Origin: an uncultured Candidatus Melainabacteria bacterium
GTDB taxonomy: Bacteria > Cyanobacteriota > Vampirovibrionia > Gastranaerophilales > Gastranaerophilaceae
Assembly (NCBI GenBank): GCA_934693235.1
Contig: CAKUUY010000008.1
Span: 1-64,000 of the forward strand
Direction of reading: 5' to 3'
Length of the DNA stretch: 64,000 bases
Position 1 is the first letter of the stretch; each line of letters begins with the position of its first letter. Of the stretch, positions 26,613 to 34,687 are shown one piece after another. The notes below the pieces were generated by a model. That model was not told where the DNA came from, searched no databases, and was given only the letters and a program-made list of their open reading frames with translations. A program made the translations under genes and the position numbers.

Positions 26613-26671
26613 AAGTGTATAAAGTGTACTTATTAATTAAGAGAGAGATAGGGTATTTTTAAGGAGTAAAA

Positions 26672-28060
26672 ATGATAAAACTGGACTACCGTAATACTGA
26701 CGCGAGGATTATTGGTAACGAGAACGGGCTTAATATTCAAGAAGAATTTGCAAAATATAAAGATACTATTGCTCATATTATTTCGGATTTGAATAAAAGA
26801 AAAGATAAACCCGGTCAGTGGTTACAGTGGATGAATCTAGGTTATAATGAAGAAACTCTTTGGTACGTAAAAGAGTATGCTTCAATGGTTCAAGGTCGTT
26901 TTGATAATATCCTTGTTTTGGGTATCGGTGGTTCTGCACTAGGTGGTATGGCAATGTCAGAAGCTCTTTTAAAACCTTATTGGAATTTACTTACTCCTGA
27001 ACAAAGAAATGGTTTACCTCGTATATTCTTTCTTGATAATATTGATCCTGATACGATTACAGGCTTATTTGAAGTTTTAGATTTAAAGAAAACTCTTGTT
27101 AATGTAATTACCAAGTCAGGTTCTACAGCAGAAACAATGTCGCAATTCATGATTGTAAAAAATATTTTAGAACAAGAATTGGGTTCAAATTATAGATATA
27201 ACCTTGTTGCAACGACTGATAAAAAAACAGGTATTTTAAGACAAATTGCAGAACAAGAGGGGTACAAAACTTTTGTTGTGCCGGATGATGTAGGTGGAAG
27301 GTTTTCGGTGTTTTCTGCAGTTGGTTTAGTTCCACTTGCTCTTGTCGGAGTTGATATTGATGAAATTATGAATGGTATCAAGGATATGGATTTAGCATTA
27401 AAAAATACTGATATTAATGAAAATATTGCAGCGCAAAATGCTTTGATTCATTATTTAATGGACACGCATAAAGGGAAAAATTTATCAGTAATGATGCCTT
27501 ATTCAAGTCGTTTAAAGTATGTTTCTGATTGGTATGTTCAATTATGGGCAGAGTCTTTGGGGAAAAATAAAGACAAAGACGGAAATGATGTTCATATTGG
27601 TCCTACTCCGATTAAAGCTCTTGGTGCAACAGATCAGCATTCACAAATTCAACTATATAATGAGGGACCAAATGATAAAGTTATTAATTTTATTAGAGTT
27701 GGCGAATTTGATAATAATATAGAAATTCCAAATATTTTTGAATATACAGGAATTGGTTACCTTGGAGGAAAAACAATTAATCAATTGATGAATGCGGAAG
27801 CTGATTCTACAAAAGTTGCATTGACTGATTATAATAGACCAAATATAACAATTACGTTAGATAAAGTTAATGGTTATAATGTTGCTCAATTACTTTATAT
27901 GTTAGAAGTTCAAACTGCAATTGCAGGTGAATTGTATAATATTAATCCATTTAACCAACCCGGTGTAGAGCAAGCAAAAAATTATACGTATGCTTTGATG
28001 GGTAGAGCTGGCTACGAAGAGTCTGCTCAAACTTTGCAAGCTAAAATGGCTATGGTGTAA
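26672..28060 (+). CDS. pgi: Glucose-6-phosphate isomerase
   Basis: 462 residues, the shorter bacterial form. The sugar-phosphate-binding motif GIGGSALGGMAMSEALL is present, followed by ITKSGSTAETMSQFMIV and the later GATDQHSQIQLYNEGPNDK block that holds the catalytic His. It interconverts glucose-6-phosphate and fructose-6-phosphate in glycolysis and feeds sugar-nucleotide synthesis. It is cytoplasmic. It has its own promoter. Confidence 0.95.
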   Translation: MIKLDYRNTDARIIGNENGLNIQEEFAKYKDTIAHIISDLNKRKDKPGQWLQWMNLGYNEETLWYVKEYASMVQGRFDNILVLGIGGSALGGMAMSEALLKPYWNLLTPEQRNGLPRIFFLDNIDPDTITGLFEVLDLKKTLVNVITKSGSTAETMSQFMIVKNILEQELGSNYRYNLVATTDKKTGILRQIAEQEGYKTFVVPDDVGGRFSVFSAVGLVPLALVGVDIDEIMNGIKDMDLALKNTDINENIAAQNALIHYLMDTHKGKNLSVMMPYSSRLKYVSDWYVQLWAESLGKNKDKDGNDVHIGPTPIKALGATDQHSQIQLYNEGPNDKVINFIRVGEFDNNIEIPNIFEYTGIGYLGGKTINQLMNAEADSTKVALTDYNRPNITITLDKVNGYNVAQLLYMLEVQTAIAGELYNINPFNQPGVEQAKNYTYALMGRAGYEESAQTLQAKMAMV

Positions 28061-28092
28061 TAAATTTTTGAAATTTGTTGTAAAATAATTAA

Positions 28093-28593
28093 ATGATAAA
28101 TATGCTAAAAAAAATATTTGTTATATTAATTTTATTGATTGGTATTCCTGTTTTGGCAGAAACTTTGAAAGCAGGTGTAGCAAAGGTTGGAAGCGTTCCT
28201 AATTCTTTTTACGGAAGTTGGAGAGTTGTTGCAAAATTAGACAAACAATCAGGTTCGGCCTATTTTAAGCCCCAATCTGTAGATTTTTGGAACTTATCTC
28301 GTACTGGCGACGTCATTAATTTAGACAACCCGTTTACAGGGGCGAGTGCAGCAGTAAAACTTGACTATGTTGATGGAAATTTGATAAGATTTACAAAAAC
28401 AGGGGATTATGATGGTAATAAAAGACTTACAGATACTGTTGATTTAAAACTTATCGGAGACAAGTTTTCGGGAGTAAATTACATTACGCTTGAAACTTTT
28501 TCGGTGAGGGATAATTCATTAATTCGAAAAGATACGGCAATTTATCTTCTTGCTGGTGAAAAGATTTCAGGCACAAGTATTACAGGAAATTAG
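28093..28593 (+). CDS. Exported protein of unknown function
   Basis: 166 residues. A signal peptide (LKKIFVILILLIGIPVLAE) is predicted to be cut after Ala near residue 22. The mature part is rich in beta strands (YGSWRVVAKL, DFWNLSRTGDVINL), and might be a small beta-barrel or lipocalin-like domain; no family is recognised. A TAAAAT box ends six bases before ATG 28093 with no ribosome site, so the mRNA is probably leaderless. trxB starts 4 bases after its stop, so the pair may share a transcript. Confidence 0.75.
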   Translation: MINMLKKIFVILILLIGIPVLAETLKAGVAKVGSVPNSFYGSWRVVAKLDKQSGSAYFKPQSVDFWNLSRTGDVINLDNPFTGASAAVKLDYVDGNLIRFTKTGDYDGNKRLTDTVDLKLIGDKFSGVNYITLETFSVRDNSLIRKDTAIYLLAGEKISGTSITGN

Positions 28594-28596
28594 AAA

Positions 28597-29529
28597 ATGA
28601 AGCAATTGGATTTTGATACAATTATTTTAGGTGGAGGACCGGCTGGACTTTCTGCTGCAATTTACGCGGCTCGTGGTGCGGTTTCAACTGCAATTATTGA
28701 TAAAAATATGTTTGGTGGACAGCCTTCAAATTATTTGGAATTAGAAAATTACCCGGGTTTTCAAATAGTTGGCGGATATGATTTGATGGAAAAGTTTGAA
28801 GAACACGCTGACAAGTTTGGTGTTAAAAAATTCCCGATGCAAGAAATTGAAAAAGTTGATTTAATTTCGAAAAAGATTTATACAAAAGAGTATGTGTTTA
28901 ATGCAAAAACGATAATTATTGCAACAGGTGCTCAACCTATGAAACTTGGTGTTAGTGGCGAAAAAGAATTTGTTGGTCGTGGTGTTAGTTATTGCGCGGT
29001 TTGTGATGGAGCTTTTTATAAAAATAAAGTTGTTGCGGTTGTGGGAGGAGGAAATTCCGCAATAGAAGAAGCTATGTACTTGACTAAGTTCGCTTCAAAA
29101 GTTTATGTTGTTCACAGAAGAAAAGAATTAAGAGCAGACAAGATAATTCAAGAGCGTGCTTTTAAAAATGATAGAATAGAATTTGTTTGGGATAGTGTAG
29201 TAAAAGAAATTGTTGGTGAGAATTCTGTAAATTCTATTATTTTAGAAAATGTAAAAACAGAAGAACAAAGTAGTCTGCCTGTAGACGGAGTTTTCCCTTA
29301 TATTGGAATTGTTCCGAATGTAGAGGATTTTAGTGGACAATTGAGACAAGATAAGCGCGGGTTTATTATCACAGATACAACAATGGCAACTTCTGTTAAC
29401 GGAATCTTTGCAGTAGGAGATGTGAGAAATACTCCACTAAGGCAAGTGATTACAGCTGCATCAGATGGGGCAATTGGAGCTGTTTATGCTGTAAAATTTG
29501 TAGAAAATCTACAAGCTGAAATTGTTTAG
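28597..29529 (+). CDS. trxB: Thioredoxin reductase
   Basis: 310 residues. The FAD-binding motif GGGPAGLSAAIYAARG and the NAD(P)-binding motif VVGGGNSAIEEAMYL are present. The redox-active pair is Cys133 and Cys136 in YCAVCDGAF. The enzyme transfers electrons from NADPH (or reduced ferredoxin) to thioredoxin in the cytoplasm. It closely follows the exported protein gene. Thioredoxin itself is not in the window. Confidence 0.95.
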   Translation: MKQLDFDTIILGGGPAGLSAAIYAARGAVSTAIIDKNMFGGQPSNYLELENYPGFQIVGGYDLMEKFEEHADKFGVKKFPMQEIEKVDLISKKIYTKEYVFNAKTIIIATGAQPMKLGVSGEKEFVGRGVSYCAVCDGAFYKNKVVAVVGGGNSAIEEAMYLTKFASKVYVVHRRKELRADKIIQERAFKNDRIEFVWDSVVKEIVGENSVNSIILENVKTEEQSSLPVDGVFPYIGIVPNVEDFSGQLRQDKRGFIITDTTMATSVNGIFAVGDVRNTPLRQVITAASDGAIGAVYAVKFVENLQAEIV

Positions 29530-29604
29530 TAATGTAAATTTTTGTTAAATACTAACAAAAAATAAAATTTCTGAATTTTAAGCTCTCTGTAAAGGAGAAT
29601 TGTA

Positions 29605-29976
29605 ATGCAAATTAATTCAGTTAATAGTTTTGGTAATCAAAGTACATCTTTTGGTCAAAAATACCCGTTTGGGGATGTAATGTCTATAATGTCTGCATGT
29701 TATGCTCATAATACGGAATCTGTGAATAAAACGTGTGCATCTATTATGAAACGAGAAGTTGGTAAAGATGCTGCAAGTCAACGTCGAAATTTTAATGATG
29801 CTAGAGATTTGCTGGTATTTGAATATAGAAATTTAAGAGAAGTTGCCGCAAGATATTCTCAAGCAATTGATAAGGAAAATTCAAATCACTTTGCTATTCC
29901 GAAAGAAAGAATGGAAGAAATAGTAAAAGAACAAGCAAAGAAATTTGGTAGTGATACAATAGATATTGAAGTTTAG
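29605..29976 (+). CDS. Small TSFG-tagged lineage-specific protein
   Basis: 123 residues starting MQINSVNSFGNQSTSFGQK, the N-terminal style of this lineage. The rest is helical and charged with no membrane segment. The AAAGGAG ribosome site lies in a leader almost identical to that of the gene at 58116 (see the finding). A terminator follows. The function is unknown. Confidence 0.7.
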   Translation: MQINSVNSFGNQSTSFGQKYPFGDVMSIMSACYAHNTESVNKTCASIMKREVGKDAASQRRNFNDARDLLVFEYRNLREVAARYSQAIDKENSNHFAIPKERMEEIVKEQAKKFGSDTIDIEV

Positions 29977-29994
29977 AATGAATTATAAGAATTT

Positions 29995-30026
29995 AAAAAA
30001 TACACCTTCTAGGAGGTGTATTTTTT
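29995..30026 (+). terminator. Terminator after the TSFG protein gene
   Basis: AAAAAATACACCT pairs with AGGTGTATTTTTT across a short loop, followed by T residues. Confidence 0.85.
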
Positions 30027-30035
30027 ATAGAAGTA

Positions 30036-30044
30036 TGTTATAAT
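30036..30044 (+). promoter_or_regulatory. Extended -10 promoter before the pilin copy 2 leader
   Basis: TGT-TATAAT, ending six bases before ATG 30051. A transcript from it would start at or next to the ATG. Confidence 0.6.
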
Positions 30045-30050
30045 AGATAT

Positions 30051-30134
30051 ATGAAGATTAAGAAAGAGTTGAAAAGTGAAGAATTTGCAAAGAAAATTGT
30101 CGTCGGGGGGGGGGCAATCACGAACGCGAATTAG
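30051..30134 (+). other. Leaderless upstream reading frame, out of frame with pilin copy 2
   Basis: ATG 30051 reads 27 codons (MKIKKELKSEEFAKKIVVGGG and onward) to TAG 30132-30134. The G tract begins at a codon boundary after GTC GTC. With one more G, or two fewer, the frame runs on without a stop into the pilin. Confidence 0.6.
30105..30114 (+). repeat. G10 homopolymeric tract in the leader of pilin copy 2
   Basis: Ten consecutive G with flanking sequence similar to the tract at 25800-25809. A second run of six G lies at about 30215-30220 in the same leader. Confidence 0.85.
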
Positions 30135-30172
30135 GAGCTCCTTTAGCCGAAATAGATACTCGTGCTGTTCAT

Positions 30173-30961
30173 TTGAGTGACTTATCCTCTCTCCAAGGGA
30201 GAGAGTTAGAGAGAGGGGGGAATTCAAATACAAGTATTGGTAAAAAGAACCAAAACCACTCAAGCGAAACGAACTTATTCACTCATTTACCTATTCACTT
30301 ATTCACTTCAAAAAAACTCGCATTTACTTTGGCAGAAGTTCTTATCACCCTCGGCATCATCGGTGTTGTTGCGGCTTTGACTTTGCCTAATTTAATTCAA
30401 GAATATCAAAAAAAAGTCGCAGTTAGTGCTGCTAAAAAGGCTTATTCTATAATTAGTCAAGCGTATTCTTTAGTTTTAAATAATAATGAAGATGGACTTG
30501 GGGTTTGTTATACTAATGATTCCAGGTGTCTTGGAGAGTTGTTTTCTCCAGTTTTAAAAGCATTAAACGGAAAACTATATATTCCAGATTCTGAAAAAGC
30601 AGAAGGATGTTGGGAAGATAATGATATTGGTATGTCAAATGAAACTCATTATTGTATTTCAGCTGTTGATGGAATTTCTTATGATTTTGATATGGAGTTT
30701 CAGAACAAAAATTTTCGCCAAGCAATTGTATATATTGATGTTAATGGTACTAAATATCCAAATGTTTTTGGAAGAGACAGGTTTGCTTTTTTTATTATGG
30801 AGTCTCGTGTTGTTCCTGCGAAACTTTTTTCATCAATTGACGAAAGTGGATATTATAACGCGAAAGCAACTTGTAATTACGGTAAAAAATTTGGAGATCG
30901 TTCTTTTTATTCCAATATAGGGTGTGCTTACGAATATATTTACGGAGAAAAAATTAATTAA
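30173..30961 (+). CDS. Type IV pilin-like protein (prepilin leader), G-tract-linked, copy 2
   Basis: The frame is open back to the G tract, but the first start-like codon after the tract is TTG 30173, which has no clear ribosome site. KKLAFTLAEVLITLGIIGVVAAL is the prepilin signal, with the mature chain predicted to begin at Phe. The leader of more than 40 residues is longer than usual and includes tandem degenerate TTCACT-like segments. The globular head has several Cys residues that could form disulfides. Apart from the shared leader, the head is not obviously similar to copy 1. It lies directly upstream of the cpaE/cpaF-like genes. Confidence 0.78.
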   Translation: MSDLSSLQGRELERGGNSNTSIGKKNQNHSSETNLFTHLPIHLFTSKKLAFTLAEVLITLGIIGVVAALTLPNLIQEYQKKVAVSAAKKAYSIISQAYSLVLNNNEDGLGVCYTNDSRCLGELFSPVLKALNGKLYIPDSEKAEGCWEDNDIGMSNETHYCISAVDGISYDFDMEFQNKNFRQAIVYIDVNGTKYPNVFGRDRFAFFIMESRVVPAKLFSSIDESGYYNAKATCNYGKKFGDRSFYSNIGCAYEYIYGEKIN

Positions 30962-31034
30962 TTGCTTTTATGGTTTCTGCTGTTGAGAGAACAATTTGGA
31001 ATGGAATTGTATTTTAGTTGGTAATATTTTTAAT

Positions 31035-31063
31035 TTGCAACAATTAAAAAAATATGTTACAAT
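31035..31063 (+). promoter_or_regulatory. Promoter of the cpaE-cpaF-like operon
   Basis: TTGCAA at 31035-31040 and TACAAT at 31058-31063 have a 17-base spacer, with TGT before the -10. The -10 ends six bases before ATG 31070. Confidence 0.65.
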
Positions 31064-31069
31064 CACTAT

Positions 31070-32239
31070 ATGAGTCAAACTATACCTACAATTGTTATAA
31101 CGGAACAAGATAGTACTGCAGAGCTTTTGAAATTATACCTTGAAGAATTTGACGGTTTTTCTTATTTGGCTGCCGTTTCTGATTATTCAAAAGCTTTTAA
31201 TGGGATAAAAGAACTTCAAAAAGCTCTTGTAATAATTGATGTTTCTGATTATCCGGAGCAAGCATTGAATTTTGTTTCCAAATTGTCTACGGATTATCCG
31301 GATTGCCGTGTTGTCGTTTTATCTGATAAGCCGGATGTTGATTTAGTCATTCGAGCAATGAGAGTTGGTGCGTCTGATTTTTTGGCTTTGCCAGTAATAA
31401 AAAAAGATTTTCTTGAGGTTTTGACTAAAACTTATAATGACATAACAGGTGGAAAACAAAAAAAATCAAAATGTCGCGTGATTACAGTATATTCAAATAA
31501 AGGCGGTGTAGGCAAAACTTCAGTTGCAACTAATTTGGCTTATGAATTAGCTAAAATTACAAAAGAAAATGTTGCATTGATAGATTTGAATTTTCAACTA
31601 GGAGATGTAACAACATTTTTGGATCTGAAACCATCGTTTAATATCTCTTATATGTTGCAAAATTTGGATAAAATTAATGAAGATTTTCTTCTTTCGACTT
31701 TGGAAAAATATAAAAATACAAGTCTTTATGTTTTGGCAGATCCTCCATTTTTTAAGCAAGTTGATGATGTGTCGTCCAAAGATATTACGCATTTGTTTAA
31801 TATTTTGAGGGAAACTTTTTCTTACGTAATCGTTGATACGTCAGTTGGCTTTGATAAAAAATCAATGACAGCGCTTGAAAATTCTGATATGATTTTTCTC
31901 GTTTCAATAGTAAATTTGCCTGCTATAAGGAATTGTCAACGTTGTTTAGAATTGTTCGACAAATTTGGTTTGGGTAATGATAAGGTGCAAGTATTAATAA
32001 ATCGTTTTATGGAAAATGATGAAATTAAGTCGGAAGACGTTGAAGAAGCTCTTGATAAGAAGCTTTATTGGAAAATTCCGAACAATTATTTCACTATGAT
32101 GTCGGCTATTAATAAAGGTGTTCCTGTTTCGGATATAAATCCGGATTCCAATGTCGCGTTGAGCTACAAAAGTTTAGCTTTGATAGTTTCTGATAGCATT
32201 TATAGACAAAATTTAACCCAGAAAAATAGAAAGGTATAG
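31070..32239 (+). CDS. CpaE/TadZ-like protein (receiver-like domain plus MinD-type ATPase)
   Basis: 389 residues. Residues 1-130 resemble a response-regulator fold, with the acceptor-position Asp in LVIIDVSDYPEQ. Residues about 140-380 are a MinD/ParA-type ATPase with the deviant Walker A YSNKGGVGKTS, then VALIDLNFQLGDVTTFLDL. This is the layout of CpaE/TadZ, which localises Flp-type pilus assembly. It is likely leaderless and starts the operon with the CpaF-like gene 3 bases downstream. No TadB, TadC or Flp-type pilin genes follow. Confidence 0.85.
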   Translation: MSQTIPTIVITEQDSTAELLKLYLEEFDGFSYLAAVSDYSKAFNGIKELQKALVIIDVSDYPEQALNFVSKLSTDYPDCRVVVLSDKPDVDLVIRAMRVGASDFLALPVIKKDFLEVLTKTYNDITGGKQKKSKCRVITVYSNKGGVGKTSVATNLAYELAKITKENVALIDLNFQLGDVTTFLDLKPSFNISYMLQNLDKINEDFLLSTLEKYKNTSLYVLADPPFFKQVDDVSSKDITHLFNILRETFSYVIVDTSVGFDKKSMTALENSDMIFLVSIVNLPAIRNCQRCLELFDKFGLGNDKVQVLINRFMENDEIKSEDVEEALDKKLYWKIPNNYFTMMSAINKGVPVSDINPDSNVALSYKSLALIVSDSIYRQNLTQKNRKV

Positions 32240-32242
32240 TCG

Positions 32243-33574
32243 GTGTTAGAAAATAGCAAATTAAGTAATAGGTTTAAAAAAACTGAAAAAAAAGAAATAA
32301 AGATACCGGCTAAGTTATCTTTTTATCAAAAGAAATCAAACTCAGAGCAAGAAAAAATAGAATCGGAGAACCAAGGCATTCAAGAGAATGAGTGTTTTAT
32401 TGCAAAAGAAGCTATAAAAAAAGAATTAATTGCAAAAATTGAATCAATTCCTGTATGGGGAGAGTATTCCGAAGATAAACAAAAAGAACTTATAAGAACT
32501 TTTATTGAAAGTAAGTTTGCAACCGGAAATTTAAGTTTTTCTGATGATGAAAAAGCAGACTTTATTGAAAATTTGTATTCATCTATAATGGGCTTTGGTC
32601 CTTTAGGTTATTTAATAGCTCAAGAAAATGTTTCAGCAATATTTGTAAATGGAATAAATAGTGTACATATTGAAATTGGTGGTAGAATTCTTAATACAGA
32701 GATGTCGCTTGCAGATGAACAATTGCACTTGATTCTCAATTATATTTCGACGATTACAGGGAAAAAGATTGACAATTCAAAGTATGTTTGGAATGTAAAG
32801 TATAATGATTTAATAATTTCAATTATAACTAAAGATATTTCTATATCAGGAATAAATATTTTAATTAGAAAAACCAAAAATATTGATTTGGATTACATTA
32901 TGGATAATTCATTTGTTTCTAAAAGTGTTTTGGATTTTGTTATTAATGCAATATCTGAAAAGAAAAACATTATACTTTCTGGGGATATAAATGTAGGAAA
33001 GACAACTTTTTTAGGAGTATTAATCAATGCTGTAATTTCTAATAAGAGAGCGATTTTATTAGAAAAAGATTGTCAACTTGAAATTAAGTCAAAATCTTTT
33101 ATGCAATTTAAAGTTGGTAATAAATTGGCAGATTTTGAAGATGTTTTTGAAAATATTTTGAAATTGGAACCTGAATACATAATTTCTGATTTGAATGAAT
33201 GTATACCGTTGTATTCTGAAAGAAATGGGTATATAGCTACATTGAGAGCGAATTCTATAGATGCTGCAATATCAAAACTTGTAAAGAGTTATATTGTAAA
33301 AGATTGTATGTCAGAAAAGCTAGCGAAAACTACAGTTTTAACAAATTATGATTATATTATTCAAATTAATAAGTCTGATGATGGGAAAAGATGTTTAACC
33401 TCGATTGTTGAATTGACTCCGGCAAGAACTGCGGCATTGTCTGTTAAAATAGTTTCAAAATTGGAAAACGGGCGCTATATTAATGAGTTTCCGCAGCCTT
33501 TGACTTCAATTCGTACTGAGGCTTTATTTTCGCAATCAGGTTCGATGTCTTCTCGTTTTTATCAGAAGATGTAG
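32243..33574 (+). CDS. CpaF/TadA-like secretion ATPase homologue with degenerate active site
   Basis: 443 residues, started by GTG. GFGPLGYL, the N-terminal subdomain and SGDINVGKTTFL (Walker A, near residues 245-255) identify the CpaF/TadA family. The Walker B region, normally IIVGEVRG, reads IISDLNE. The His-box, normally GHDGS..T.HANS, reads NGYIATLRANS. The catalytic Glu and the His are therefore missing or displaced. It may be a regulatory or pseudo-enzyme paralogue. Its 3' end overlaps the convergent gene by 95 bases. Confidence 0.8.
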   Translation: MLENSKLSNRFKKTEKKEIKIPAKLSFYQKKSNSEQEKIESENQGIQENECFIAKEAIKKELIAKIESIPVWGEYSEDKQKELIRTFIESKFATGNLSFSDDEKADFIENLYSSIMGFGPLGYLIAQENVSAIFVNGINSVHIEIGGRILNTEMSLADEQLHLILNYISTITGKKIDNSKYVWNVKYNDLIISIITKDISISGINILIRKTKNIDLDYIMDNSFVSKSVLDFVINAISEKKNIILSGDINVGKTTFLGVLINAVISNKRAILLEKDCQLEIKSKSFMQFKVGNKLADFEDVFENILKLEPEYIISDLNECIPLYSERNGYIATLRANSIDAAISKLVKSYIVKDCMSEKLAKTTVLTNYDYIIQINKSDDGKRCLTSIVELTPARTAALSVKIVSKLENGRYINEFPQPLTSIRTEALFSQSGSMSSRFYQKM

Positions 33575-34601
33575 GTGTTTTTTTCATATTATTGAATATT
33601 GTTTTCATGTTGGATTCATTTACAAATCCCTCTGAAATTTGGTCAATTCCTGGGCTAATAAATTTTTTCATGATTTGTTTGTCGACAAAGTTGTTTATTG
33701 GATTTGCAAGCAAAATTAAAGCAGTAAAACCTCCGAGAGTTTTTAATAATTTGTTTTTAAATATCAGTGATTTTTGATATTCGATTAGTGCATTTCTTGT
33801 AGCTTGATGCGCGTAATCTCCATCTTTGTACATTTCTTTTATTGATGGAAGAGTTTTTTTGTATTTTTTATAAATTCTGTACGGAATTTTATGCTTATCT
33901 TCGTTTTTTAGAGCATTAAGAATATCAAATGTGTTTTTTGCGTTTGCTTCTGCAAAGGTTAAAATCTTGGCTATATCGGCTGATAGTAGAATATATCTTT
34001 GAGTAAATAGTTTATTCCAAGTTCTTTTGAAGATGTTTGCGGTTCTTTTTTCACTTAGCCTTGAGTGGATTTTATTTTCAAGAGTAGTTTTTATTACTTT
34101 GTTAAATTCTTCATAACTATTAAGAGCTGAACCATGAGCTTGAACAATAACGCTTTTGGTATGCTTATAAACGGCATCCTTTGTGTTTCCGTTAATTCCC
34201 CATTTGTCAAATTGTGCTAGAGGTGAAATTGCACTTTGGGCTGCAAAAATAACCGCAGGCAAAGCAATTAGGGATGTCATTCCCTGAAAAATAGCCCGTT
34301 TAAGAGCTCTTTTCCCACTTGGTTTGTAACGGTCTTTGTCATTTTTATATTTGTCATAAATGTCAGCTCCCAAGTACATAAATGTTGGTGCCCAAAGAGC
34401 AGCACCAAGTCTTGGCGCAATTTCTGAAATTGCTGTTCCAATTTCGTTTGAATAGGACATTAATACAGGTATTTTTTTGTTTAGCGGATCCTGATATTTG
34501 TGTTTTTTCCCTCTACTGTTAGTATTCTGTTTTTGTGTATGCTCAATTGATGGTTTAATTTGATTTACAGAGCAAATTGTGTTTATCAATTTTGGTACCA
34601 T
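33480..34601 (-). CDS. Putative membrane protein of unknown function
   Basis: 373 residues. Two to three hydrophobic segments (around ALWAPTFMYLGADIY, FQGMTSLIALPAVIFAA and LGGFTALILLANPIN) separate long helical, charged regions. The N-terminus is Asn/Gln/Lys-rich and has no signal peptide. The start and end are supported by an open frame only, since no family is recognised. It overlaps the coding end of the CpaF-like gene by 95 bases, which is unusually long. It could be a partner of the pilus-like system, but this is only a positional suggestion. Confidence 0.62.
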   Translation of the reverse strand: MVPKLINTICSVNQIKPSIEHTQKQNTNSRGKKHKYQDPLNKKIPVLMSYSNEIGTAISEIAPRLGAALWAPTFMYLGADIYDKYKNDKDRYKPSGKRALKRAIFQGMTSLIALPAVIFAAQSAISPLAQFDKWGINGNTKDAVYKHTKSVIVQAHGSALNSYEEFNKVIKTTLENKIHSRLSEKRTANIFKRTWNKLFTQRYILLSADIAKILTFAEANAKNTFDILNALKNEDKHKIPYRIYKKYKKTLPSIKEMYKDGDYAHQATRNALIEYQKSLIFKNKLLKTLGGFTALILLANPINNFVDKQIMKKFISPGIDQISEGFVNESNMKTIFNNMKKTPTSSDKNEKTSNLIAKIKPQYELKSKAAETH

Positions 34602-34653
34602 GCCAGTAATTTTTAACTATAGTCAACTATATATAACCACGTAAAAAATTTTT

Positions 34654-34681
34654 TTGCTAGTATTTTTGCTTAATGTATAAT
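34654..34681 (+). promoter_or_regulatory. Promoter of uvrB
   Basis: TTGCTA at 34654-34659 and TATAAT at 34676-34681 have a 16-base spacer. The -10 ends six bases before ATG 34688. Confidence 0.65.
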
Positions 34682-34687
34682 TTTGTT

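Noticed and set aside
30009..30263. Minus-strand frame across the second G tract
   Set aside because: As with the first tract, it is an echo of the shared leader sequence and overlaps a terminator.
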